A program made the position numbers and the translations under genes. A stretch of DNA of 64,000 nucleotides, taken from Periconia sp. R9002. Its lineage: Eukaryota; Ascomycota; Dothideomycetes; Pleosporales; Periconiaceae. Below, in pieces: positions 9,550-20,700 of the stretch. The number at the start of each line of letters is the position of its first letter. Within the stretch, counting starts at the first letter, position 1. The notes beneath the pieces are model-generated. The model saw only the letters and a list, made by a program, of their open reading frames with translations, ran no database searches and was not told where the DNA came from. The DNA is taken from the NCBI GenBank assembly GCA_023627715.1, contig JAMAHW010000019.1, forward strand, positions 107,994-171,993, given 5' to 3'.

Positions 9550-11029
9550 TGGATTGCAGTGTGGAGAATTGGCCAATGCATGAGCTGGGAAAGTCACAAA
9601 GTGATGATGCATGGGAGACGAGCTAGGGCGCTCTTGGACTAGCGCTTTGGTCGCGGTGCTTTGTTGCAAGGGTGCGTTAGATGAAGTTTGCAGGTGCGAC
9701 ACTGGTTTGATACGAATGGCATGACTAAGTAGGTAAGTATATCTCTCTTGGGAGAAATAACGTTGAATAATGTTTACTGGTGTGCTTCGACTTTGTTTGG
9801 TAGGTGGACTGGCACAAAGCACGTTTTCATAGTACAGTACATAGGTAGGTAGGTACAGCAGATTCGAATCGAGATGGGGGGTTGCGATTGGCAGGCGGCC
9901 AAGTCCGAGTCTTCCCCGGACCTGCCGAATGCCAATGCCCCACACGTTCCCGCTGCTCAACATTTTCACATGCACACAATCCATGATCCAAAATCAATCA
10001 GAAATACTTGTTGCATGCACCTACCTACTTATACACTCTCTGATTTTGTTATTGGAGCAGTAGTGATTACAGGGCAGCGGGAGAAGTGTGCCACTCGCTA
10101 CGTTGGAATCATTTTCCAAGAAGACTGGGCGCAGCCTCCCAATGAAACCTCGATACATATGTACACATGTATGTACCTTGAAATGGATTCATGTCCGTGG
10201 AGCAGTCATGTGGTCTGGGGGAAGGCGTGCGCCCAGGTGGTGCGGAGATTGCCGTCATGCGGCTCTCGCCCTTGCACCACCTACACGGGCTATGACGACC
10301 GTTGGCTTGGACCGATGGAGCTGCGGGAGAGAAACTTTTCAGGATTCTCGCCGACATGGCTCGCATGAATCCTTGGAGTGCCCAGTCCAATTGGCGGGGA
10401 AGGTAGACCACCTTGCCATGCCTCTCATGGAAAAGCCACCCCCGGATATTCCCAGGCTTGTTATCCGATTAGACATCAAGAGACGGTGTGTGTGCGTGCT
10501 AGTTGACTCGAGGGTCCCAAGTCAGGTTAGCGCCAGCAACGGCGCCTTGAGGAGCGAGGATACAGTAAGAAGATACAAAGGGTAGGATGATAGTGTCAGC
10601 GTTGGAGCATCACGAGGAAGGTCAAAGGTGTTGGGAGGCTTGCCCTGTGCCGAGGCGATGCCATGTGCCATGGAGGAGCAGAAGGAAAAAGAAGAAAAAG
10701 CCGCCGCGCCCTTGAGCCGAGCCACGGCCGACGCGGAAATCTGGGGCCTTTTTTCTGGGGTCCTTGGGGTTAGCGCGTCATTCCCCACCGTCTACCGTCG
10801 ACTATCCAGCGCGTGCCCATGCCATCCATTAAGTTATCAACGCAATCCACTCTCCACCGCTATGCATCTTGCGCTGGTCTGAGCTCCGGCCTCGTTAGAG
10901 GGAATCCACCATGGCGAAACACCCCGGAGCCTGTAGTACATAACCTCTGCCATCCCCTCCCCTTCCACCTGTTGTTGGATAATCTTTCCGTCCCCCCACG
11001 CAATAAATTGATACTTCCCAACCGTCGCC
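9550..11029. promoter_or_regulatory. Divergent upstream region, F-box gene / CTF1-like regulator
   Basis: About 1.5 kb with only unsupported open frames. Contains TAGGTAGGTAGGTA words near 9843-9856 and CCTACCTACTTA near 10021. The part before 11030 is probably the 5' leader of the regulator. No recognisable RNA gene. Confidence 0.5.
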
Positions 11030-14000
11030 ATGTCTGAATGCTCTACCTCCCCCTCGGATCACTTCGACGCACCCCAGCCGCCCAAGCGCAAGGCAACCCA
11101 AGCAGGATTGGACGGGACCACGACCGGACGCTCAGTCAAGAGGAGGGCTTCCAAGGCGTGCCAATGTTGTCGAGCGAGAAAAGTGCGGTGCAATGTGACA
11201 GAACACGGTGCTCCTTGCACCAACTGCAGGCTGGATGAGGTCGAGTGCATCGTGTCAGAGAGCAGAAGAAAAAAGTTGGTGCCCATTCCACCTCCCTCGC
11301 TCCCTTCTCCCCGAGCGAGCTTCCCTTCCGCCGACCTCTTCTGCACGCCTAGCAAACTCTTGCATCCAACATGTCATTGGCCATCGGCTCTGAATCGCGG
11401 GACATGTGCTACTTGTACCGATCCAACCGATCCATTGATAAATCTCCGCCTTCCATCCATGACAGTCATTAGCACAGCTTCCATGTTCAAACTAACCCTG
11501 TCAGGAAATGGAGCAAAGACGACCAAAACCATACCGAAAACAACACCACCACCACCACCTCCGCAGCCGCCGCCGCCGCCATCGCCACTTCATCCAACAT
11601 CAATCGCAAACTCGCTGCACGTGATGCCTTGGATAGTATCCAGAATCTCAATCCCTCCGCACCGCGACAATCACATGAATCTGAGCCGCGGTTTGACGAA
11701 CACGTGCCACATTCCATCTGTGCGTTCAACCAATGTCACCTCGTCACATGCACTGACTGTTTGACAGATCAGCAACACGGCCACCTGAGCTCCATCTCCG
11801 ACTTGCATCGTCGCCTTTCGGTCACATCGCAGCACAATGGTTTGCCCGCATTGCCTTTTACCCCCTTTCCGCGCGAGAGTCGCCCACCCTACTATACCAA
11901 CATGTCTCCGAGTCCCACCGTAGGCGCTCTGCCACCTTTCATCAAACCCCTCCCCGCCAAAATCGGGCCAGATGAGATTGCTTATCTGGATAAAAAGGGG
12001 GCGTTGACTATTCCCAAAGGCACGCTTAGAAGCGAGATGCTGCGCGCCTACATTGAATTCGTACATCCGTATATGCCACTGCTGGATTTGCACGAGTTTC
12101 TGGAAATGATTGACCATCCTGATGGCAGTCGTGGAAAAGTCAGTTTGATCTTATTCCAAGCCGTCATGTTCGCTGGCTCGGCTTTCATCGACATGAACCA
12201 TCTACGCATTGCTGGTTACACTACGAGGAAAGCAGCTCGCAAAGATTTCTTCCAAAAGACAAGGGTAAGCCCTTTCCGCATTTTCCCGACCCTTTTGACT
12301 AGCGACTAAGCACGCTCGGCCGAGCCATGTGATGACAAACATGGTTCATATGAATGTACACAATCATCTACCAATGGTGGTGCATGACGTGTTGGAAAGA
12401 AAATGGAAACGCAGACATGTGATGGCTGACTAAATTTTGTGACTAGATCTTATACGATTTCGATTACGAATCGGATCGTGTCTCGTTGGTGCAAGCTCTA
12501 CTTCTTTTGACTTACTATTACGAGACCCCCGATGACCAGAAGGATACATGGCATTGGATGGGTGTCGCAACTTCGGTTGCTCATACTATTGGCCTTCACC
12601 GTAACCCAGATAAATCGAACCTCGATTCCAAACGAACAAAATTATGGAAACGGATTTGGTGGTCAACATATATGCGCGACCGTCTTATCGCTCTGGGTAT
12701 GCGTCGTCCTACCAGAATCAAAACCGAGGACTTCGATGTGCCCATGTTGACTCTGGACGATTTCGAACTGGCACCAATTCCCGATTCCATTACCTGCGTA
12801 CCCACTGATTGCCGTGTTGCGAAAAACGTCGATCTGCAGCGCCAGCTCGCCATCATGTGTATCGAGAAAGCAAGATTGTGCTTGTGCATCTCACACGTAT
12901 TGTCGAAACAATATTGCGTTCTCAACAATAACCAGGGGCTTCAGAACGATCGAACAACGATGATGTTGCTTCCAAAGAAACTAGACGCCGAAACGAGCGG
13001 GGTCAAGGATTGCGACGAAGTTCTTCAAAACTGGGTCAACGGGCTGCCGCAGGAAGCAAAGTATTCGGAAAATTACACCGGCGAGAACTCGCTCGATGTT
13101 AACCGTGCTTTGTTACACATGGTCTTCTTTACTACGCTTTCTGCGCTCCATCGTCCACAAGTTCTTCCGTCGTCGCAAGGAGGGCCAGCCAGTGTGCCCG
13201 CTAAAGTGAAGATTGCATCCGAGGTTCTCGAGGTTTCGCGTCGAACTGTTCGCCGTGCTGCTTCGGCCATTACGTCGATTGCGCAGCGTCTTGATTCCTT
13301 GGACCTTGTCAAATATCTGCCAACCACTGGTGTCACAGTGCTCCTCCCAGCCATAATCATTCATCTTCTCGATATCAAAGCCCCCGAAGAGGAAACACGC
13401 CGAGCATCTCTCAGAGGATTTTGTCAATGCATGGTAGTCATGGGCAAGATGCGTGACTTATATGCTGCCGCTGATTACTCCACAGCGTTCCTCGAGGCAG
13501 CGATCCGCAAAGCTGGCATACACATAGCACCTACAGCAACGCACGCGCCTGGCGATGGCAATGCGCCACCAGTGGACGCGAAACCGGCTCCTGTGACCTC
13601 GGTCGAGGATCTTGTAGACGCTGGGAGGCGACTTGACATGCAAACTACGGCTAACCATGCTACCTTGGCAGCTTCGCGGCACCTGCACCGATCGACTCTA
13701 ACCCCTCCCCCGGACAACAATCACAGCAATGGTACCACCAATATGCACATGTTGGAGAAATCGTCCACCGGAAACCACGTCACCGACGACGAGGTGGCCC
13801 GTCGCTTGGAATCTTTCCTCGCCTCTACACCTCCTGAGTCGGATAATGACCACGATAGCCAGATCCCTTCGATGACGATTTCCCAGGATCCGCTACCCAT
13901 GGCGGCGGCGACCGATCCCATGCCATTCAACAAATACAGCACTATAGAGCTTCCGCCAAACCCCTTGCACAACATCAACCACCACCAAGACGACGAGGTG

Positions 14001-14192
14001 CTGTTTAGCAGCCTGCCCATCACGCACGAGTTTGACGATGGAGACTTTGACAGCCTGCTAAACCTCGACGCCGTGGGTGAGACGTTCAACTTCGATGACA
14101 GCACGTTCGAGCCGGGCATGCAGATTGGCGATGTCGATTGGTTGGCCACCGGGACCGTGCCGGCGGTGTCCGAAGAGGCCATCAAGGTCTGA
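11030..14192 (+). CDS. Zn2Cys6 transcription factor, cutinase/fatty-acid regulator type (CTF1/FarA)
   Basis: Model: join(11030..11274,11505..12264,12447..14192), 916 residues, introns of 230 and 182 nt. The binuclear cluster is canonical: Cys44-x2-Cys47-x6-Cys54-x8-Cys63-x2-Cys66-x6-Cys73, ending VECIVSESRRKK. Its wording and the middle homology region (TWHWMGVATSVAHTIGLHRN, then WWSTYMRDRLIALGMRRP) match the CTF1-alpha/FarA group, which activates cutinase, lipase and fatty-acid beta-oxidation genes through CCGAGG/CCTCGG elements. Exon 1 ends right after the cluster at an unusual GTTGGT donor; the acceptor (CTAACCCTGTCAG) restores K-W-S-K-D-D, typical of the group. A Thr/Ala low-complexity stretch follows. 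Function is inferred from the family. Confidence 0.85.
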
Positions 14193-14686
14193 GTGAGCAG
14201 CATACATTGCATTCTTGATCTATTATTGATTTTTTTTTGTTTCAATGACACTGATACGAGATTTACGGATCATGAGACTTACTTAATCAGCGGCGCTCTG
14301 TTTTTTATGGATTGGGAAGGGGAAAAAAGTCTTTTTCGATGGATAGGCGTTTCGTCTTAGACGAAGAGAAGTGAAAGGGATTTTGTTGAAGTCAAGGTAG
14401 CCACGCATTGCAAAGATACCCATGGAATTTCCTGATGCTGAAAGAGGCAAGTATGCGTGTAGGATAGGGTAGCACGTTAACCGCTTTGGTTCAACCAGGT
14501 AATTGTACTGGTAATTGAAAGAGCAGCATCTTACCTTCCGCAACATATGAAAGTATTCATTAAAGTTTCTTTCTTCATCTTTCTACTCCACCCATTATCC
14601 ACTCATCACCATCCGATCGTTCTTAATTCAAGCCAAAAGCCAACTTCGCTTACTTCTGAATTGCCTACATTTACCCACCTATCAAC
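14193..14686. other. Intergenic
   Basis: About 490 bases. 3' UTR of the regulator, then a pyrimidine-rich stretch before the next start. No feature I can support. Confidence 0.5.
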
Positions 14687-15212
14687 ATGTCATTGTTAGG
14701 CAAGCTCTATAAGCGAGTCCGGCCATCACGAATCCTCCTCCGAACCCCCCAGCTACCTTGTACCCAACCTTCACAGCTCATTCGATCGACCCGCATCAGC
14801 GCTTGAGATCGAACTCACTCAATGTCGATGAATCGGAGTCAACTAAAGCTCGATGGAATAGGATGGAGGAGAGGCAGGTGAAAATCCTCGACGAGCTGAA
14901 GCGGTTGAAAAGTCAGCCTCCCACCACAACTACTGGCATCCGAACTCGAGTGGCACTCTCATTAGTGGGCTGGTGTGTTACTTTCTCGGCACTGTTAGCG
15001 GCGTGAGTATGCTACCCTACTCTAAGGTACTTGACTAATTTTTTTAAAGTTTCTTCTTTACAATGATCTCCCGGAGGAGGAGCAAACAACCGCTCTCCGC
15101 TAGTCGCGGATGGTATGGCGATGGGTTAAAGGCGATTACAACACGGATACCAAGGGCAAAAATGGAGATTAAGATACGCGCCGGGCAAGTCTCAGTTGAT
15201 CGGACCGAGTGA
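14687..15212 (+). CDS. Small single-pass membrane protein, apparent frameshift near its N-terminus
   Basis: From ATG 14687 the frame gives a basic, Arg/Leu-rich start (MSLLGKLYKRVRPSRILLRT) like a mitochondrial presequence, then stops. The neighbouring frame, open from 14710 with no ATG at its head, carries a charged helix (MEERQVKILDELKRLK), a hydrophobic segment (VALSLVGWCVTFSALLAAFF) and, after a clean 44-45 nt intron near 15003-15049 (GTGAGT...TTTAAAG), a basic tail ending at 15212. The frames meet at a run of six C (about 14743-14748): one missing C would explain the shift. Assembly error or true lesion cannot be told apart here. Family not recognised; a mitochondrial membrane location is a guess. 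Confidence 0.45.
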
Positions 15213-15686
15213 AGGGGAATATTTGCTATGTAGCTTACTAAGGCGATGTTGCTGCAATCGAAATTCGTTCCATGCCGCCGACGGTAAGCTATCAAAACCC
15301 TCCAGAATAACACCCAAAAACCAGACATGCGGGTGTGGAAATAGCCCGCACTCACAACACTTACAACACTTACCAGTCCACATACAACGCTTCGAGGACC
15401 CTTTCTTATTACAATATTAATCCTTCTAAGAGTAAGTAGGATACTAGGAAAATATTTCTATAGTATATTTTTAGTACTTCTCCTCTAGGCTTACTACTTA
15501 AGAATACAGTTTTTTTTAAAGAGATACTACAGGTGCTTCACAATGTTTGTGAGTGCGGGATATATTGACACCCGCGTGCCAGACCATTGAAAAAAAAAGT
15601 GAAAAAGAGGAAGAAGTACCGATCCCTCTTTTCGGGCAATATATACAAATTAAATAAAAGGGAAGGAAAGAAAACGATTAGTATCA
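15213..15686. other. Intergenic with a MITE-like element
   Basis: About 470 bases between converging genes. Most of it is the family A element described separately; an A-rich stretch follows (15580-15680). Confidence 0.6.
15329..15576 (-). mobile_element. MITE-like element, family A, copy 2
   Basis: Terminal inverted repeats: left GCGGGTGTGGAAATAGCCCG continuing CACTCACAA, right (reverse complement) GCGGGTGTCAATATATCCCG continuing CACTCACAA. About 248 bp, AT-rich, non-coding. Its interior in reverse orientation (TAGAAATATTTTCCTAG, TATCCTACTTACT) matches the element at 8104-8346. Same length and ends show one family. Confidence 0.78.
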
Positions 15687-17177
15687 TCACTCCTCTGCCC
15701 AGATCCTTTCTCGTAACGGCATCTGGTCACCGGTCTTTTCCCTCACCCCCGTCGTCTCGCGCTTCCAAGCCCAATACTCGCCTAACCTGATTTCAGCATA
15801 ACCAGCGTAGTCGAACTCAATAAGGGAGATTTGTGCTTGAATCAATGCCCAGATTCCCCAGTAGAAGCCCGGCACGCCCCGAAACCTGTCCACCTGTTCC
15901 ATCGCATCGTCCAGCTGCGAATCCTCCTTGTACGTGCGGTTCATGTGCCCGGCGAAGCTACGAAGGTATTCGCGGAGGAAAGAGCGACGAACGTGGCGCG
16001 TGGGCAGGGCGGTATAATCGCAATCAAAACCACCCCACTCGGCAAAATGGTTGGCAATGTCAAACGAGGCAGGCGCGGGCGAGGCATATTCGTAATCAAT
16101 AAAAGACACGGAGGCAGCAGCAGCTTCTTCATCATCATCAGAGGCGTCGGAGGCACTGGAGCGACGAGAGGCGGCAGCAGAGGAAGGCGCGGGCTCAATG
16201 ATGACATTGCCGCTCAGGAGGTCGCAATGGGCGAAGACGAAAGGGTTGGAGCCGCCGATGCCGGGGCAATCACCTAGCTGCTTGACCAGCCACTCCAGCT
16301 CTCGCTGCAGTTCCTTGCGACGCTCGACTTGCGTCGTGGTGCTTATGGGCAGCGCAAGGATCCACTTCTGCATTATAGTCCATATATTTGGTATGGGTTT
16401 TCCAGGCGTCAGTTGGGACATGGCAACCAGTGAAGCACGCTTGTTTGAAGCAGTAATCTCAGTGGGGGTTGGACACGTTGTGCTGATGCTCGATATAGGT
16501 AAGGTAGCATGCCATTGCCCAAGTCTCTGTGCTACACCTCGCCATATTTCAGGCCTGCGAAGATCTGCAGGCTGGCACACGTCACCCTGTATGAACTTAT
16601 AGAGGAGACCGTTGTCGAAGCGCGCAAGTAGGGAAGGAGCAAGATGATGTCGAGCGAGCAGGAAATGCGCCCATGTTTCCTCTGTGCAAGTATGAGCTCG
16701 AGCGCAAGGGTGGACGGGTAGGGACAGGGGGTAGGACAGGAGAGTGAAAGAGGGAAGCGTTTCGGGCGTACTTTTGCGGTCTATCAAGACGTCGGTGCCT
16801 TTGCCGTATGCTCGCAGCAGGATAGCATCCCGATCGATATCTGCCTTGGACAGGCCAGGCATCTGGTTGACGGCCTTCATGAGCTAGTAGAGCCATATTA
16901 TATTAGCGAGGGCATTATGCCGCGCTCTAGGTCTATACATCGGTAGCAATGATGACCAAATAGACGCTTGTGTTTGATTGACAGTCTAGCCACGTACCGT
17001 ATTCGTGATGCCATCTGTGAAGCGCACAAAATGGATCGTGTCTTGAGAATCTCGCCATTCGGGGCGCAAGGCCAGGATGAGACTTAGGGCTGAGGCATGG
17101 GAGTTGTCGGGGTCGTAGGATTGCTGGATATAGCGAATGGCGTTGTAAGGGTCGAAGGGAGCGTTCTCAGCTGCCAT
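15687..17177 (-). CDS. EKI1: Ethanolamine kinase
   Basis: Preferred model: complement(join(15687..16681,16772..16883,16998..17177)), 428 residues. Ethanolamine kinase makes phosphoethanolamine, the first step of the CDP-ethanolamine branch of phosphatidylethanolamine synthesis. It has the choline/ethanolamine kinase signature FAHCDLLSGNVI (His249, Asp251, Asn256) and the metal-binding FIDYEYA (Asp293), plus LARFDNGLLYKFIQG. The 90 nt at 16682-16771 leave the frame open but encode an alien Pro/Leu-rich insert; GTACGC...TTGCACAG borders remove it in phase and give IDRKETWAHFLLARHHL, as expected for the family. Unspliced length would be 458. A Ser/Asp/Glu/Ala-rich loop separates the two catalytic motifs. 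Start ATG 17177. Confidence 0.88.
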
Positions 17178-17773
17178 GATTGTAAGTCTTGTAAAATTTC
17201 TGGGGACGAGGTCAGCGACACATATTAGGGACCATGGCACGTGAAAGCGATGGTGGAGAAGGGTCTGGGTGTATACGACAGGGGCATAGCTCAATGGAGA
17301 GAATGAGACGTACCATTCACTAGCGATGTGGACGAAGAGGGGGTTGTGAAGCGGTGGTAGAGGAAGAGAGAGAACAAGAGAGAGAGAGAGCAAGAGAGAT
17401 TGATTCATGGCAGAGAGAGAGCGTGTGCACTGTGCGGGAGAGATCGCGTGGGCGTCTTGTCTGGACCCCTGCTTGGCCGCGAGAGAGGAAAGGGGCACGT
17501 ACGAGCCACCTCGGGCTGATGCTAGCAGCTAACCCCAACAGCCACACAATGACGTACAACGAAACCCTTGCACCTCCCTCTCCACATGAATGCCCCTCAC
17601 GCCGACGTCTTTGTGCCCACTACACCACCTGATGTTCATACAGTACCCTCCTTGGCGGCATACTTCACGGCATCGCTAGCCGGCTAAAACGACAATCGTG
17701 CATTGCCTCTACATAGGTATCCATTTCAATTCACCATGGCAACCTAAACATGTATCCGTCTCCAACACAAACC
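17178..17773. other. Intergenic between EKI1 start and MON2 end
   Basis: About 600 bases. Contains a GA-rich microsatellite (about 17360-17400, agagagag runs) upstream of EKI1, probably its leader or promoter, and then the MON2 3' UTR. Confidence 0.5.
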
Positions 17774-20700
17774 TCACTCAGCCGATACCCCGAATTCTAT
17801 GCCCACCATATTCGTCAATTCCATCAGAGCCTCAAAAACTGGCCCATCCTTCCTCGCGACCCGCAGTGCCTGCACAACTAGTGGGTAGATTCGATGCAGA
17901 TGCCTTCTATGCTTGCTCTTCACCCCTGCTGCATCCGGGATGGCTGCTGGCTCGCTCTTCAGTTTACTCATTTCCTGTAGCACAAACAGTAGCTCTCGTC
18001 TTTGGCTTTCTGGTTGCGGCATGCCACCTCGTAATCCTTGGTCCGCAATGTATGCCCGCAGCACCAGCGCAACTCTCAGTATAACATACGGCGCTGCCGC
18101 TTGCGCAAGCTTGACTCGCTTGGGACACCCCGCCTGTGCCGATGTGAGCGAGAAGAGCTCCGACATGCACATGTACGCCATTTCCGTCCTGGGCCTCGGT
18201 GGCCCGTCATCTGTACGCCCTAGACGTATTTTGTACACGTCTTCCAGCGGGCTATTCACTAGATCTGGTATCTCCCCCGCTACAGGCTCGTGTATGATGG
18301 AAGTTTCAAACAAGTGCCGAGTGTATGTCCGTCGAAGTTCGTCTGGTAACCTTGGAGACCCAAGTGAGAGTGTGATGAGGTCGCGAAGCTTGCCAAAAGC
18401 TTCTCGGTCAAAATTTTCATCCTTCTGCAGCGAAGTGAATGACAACATGGGCGTGACACGTGCTCGGGTGATGCCGTTTGCGATGATGATGATCTGCTCC
18501 CACACCCTTTGCGATTCTTCCGTCTCCCTTTTATCAATCTGTTCCAAACTGTGCCCCAGAATTGCTAGTGTCGTCGATGTCGCTTTCTGCCACAAGGTGG
18601 GTGATTTGCCTTCCTTGTGCCACACGTACTTCTCGTGTATAGGTTTTGACAAGCTAGTCAGAGCAGATAGAAATGCGCCGTCGGCATAAACATCGTCATC
18701 CGCGACATGCTTAGATATAATTACTTCTACCTGCCCCATCGCTGCTTTGGAAAGGGCTACGAAGGTGGGTCCACGGTTCGTCACATCGCGGTGTGTCGAG
18801 TATGGCAACACAATCATTCTGCTCAGTGTGCGGATGAGAAATCCCGGCAATCCAGGACTGCTCGAGCGAACGGCGCCAAAACATTCGATGACAAGCTGTT
18901 GGAGATCCGTCATGCTGTCAACATCGGACGAGTATGGCACTTCGTCAGAGTCCACCACGCATATTTCGAGGTTGCTCAACATATGCCTCACATCTTTGCT
19001 TTCCAGAAGCTGACCCGCCAGTCGATATATATCATTGAAGGCGTGCGCATAGGCCACAAACGCATCCTGGTTCTTTTCCCGGCCTTTCTGCCAAGCATCT
19101 TGACCATCAAAGTATGCTTTCCAAATTGCTGCCGTCTTGAGGATAGGTGCAGTGCCGAGAGGTCGTGCGTCTGACATATGAGATAAAACCCTCGTGATGG
19201 CAGTGAAAACTGCACAGCCAAGCGCGTGCGAACCGCAGAGAAAGTATTGTCGAAAATAATCCAAAAGATTTGACCACGCTTCTCCTAACAACGGCGTATC
19301 ATCAAACTTATCCATATAAATGGAAAAAAGACTGCTGATCGAGCTTAGTATGTTCTTTGACGTGTCGTTCCATGCTAAGAAATCTCCACTCGGGGAGGCC
19401 GGTTTCTGGCTGCGGATGTTGTTTTGTATTGCCAGATTTAACTCTACCATGTTAAATAATACAGTGCGTAGGCACAACAGCCATGAGGTGGAAGAGAGCT
19501 GATCCATATAGTTTTCAAAAATTCGTTGAATAGTTTGAATGGCCGTATTTCGCAGTTCTGCACGCTTATCAGTAGTGACGAGTGATAGATTGAGTGGCAC
19601 TTGTAGCCATAACGCAGATATGTTCCCTTCTCTCGATTTGGACTGAACAACGTCCCGTATATTTTCCAAGTGGCGTACGTCTCCAATAGTATCCTGCAAA
19701 TTGGCAAGATCACTACGTACATGCAGAAAGTCAGACACATTCCAAAAAAATGTGACTGCCTGCAAGATATCAATTAGAAAGCGCAGTGAAAAAAAAGAAA
19801 GCAGCTTACCGTCAATGACATGTTCAAATCATCTTGCTGACAAGAAAATCTCAACAGGAGCTCTAGTAGGTTCGCGAGGGACGTGTTCGGAACAGAACCA
19901 AGGAAATCGGAACAAACGAATTGAACGGTATCGAATGCAGTACGAGCCAGTGGTTTTGAAATCACTCGAGCCAGTTCATAATCGTGACTAACTCGGTTGC
20001 TCTTCAGGACCGAAGGTACCTCACCATCATCATTGTAAGAAGCGCTCTTTGAGAAGACACTCAACAAGCAATCGAACACTGAGGCCCAGCCAGTAATCAA
20101 AGATTCGCCGCATTGCTCAATGACACTTTTGAGTGCTTCAAGCGTGACTTGGTGAACACGGATGTCAGTGTCATTATACGTCCCTTTACTATTTGCTGGG
20201 CTGTGATGTAATTCCGATATTTGAATAATCAAGGCCGACAAGATTCGTCCTTGTGCATCGTCTCTTTCTTCTACGGACGCCGACAAACCTGCTATATCTT
20301 TGACAGTTCGCGACAGGATGTCTGCAGAAAATAGTCTGGTCTGGGTTGGCCTGCGATTGTCCGCAGAATAGTGAACGAGTTCAGTAATCAATATGTTCCA
20401 TCCACTATCCGATGGATCGCATTGAGCGAGTCTTTCTTCATTCAAAGCGGCTAGTTCTCCGATTTTGTTGAGTGCGAAGGTAAAATCTCGTGAATGCATG
20501 TCCGTGCCCAATGAAATTCCAGATACACTTCCTAAGCGCCGCTGGTGTAATGCTTTGGGGCGACCACCCCGGGCAGGGGTATGATCACCATTGGAAGCGG
20601 TATGATCATTGTGGATAAGGTTGCACAATGCTTGAAGAACTTCCACGAAAGATTCATTCGGAAAGTCCACTGTACTTTCGAACAATCTTCGAGCTGCTGC

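Noticed and set aside
10088..10585. 165-codon open frame upstream of the CTF1-like gene
   Set aside because: No recognisable domain, overlapping frames on both strands; most likely leader or promoter sequence.
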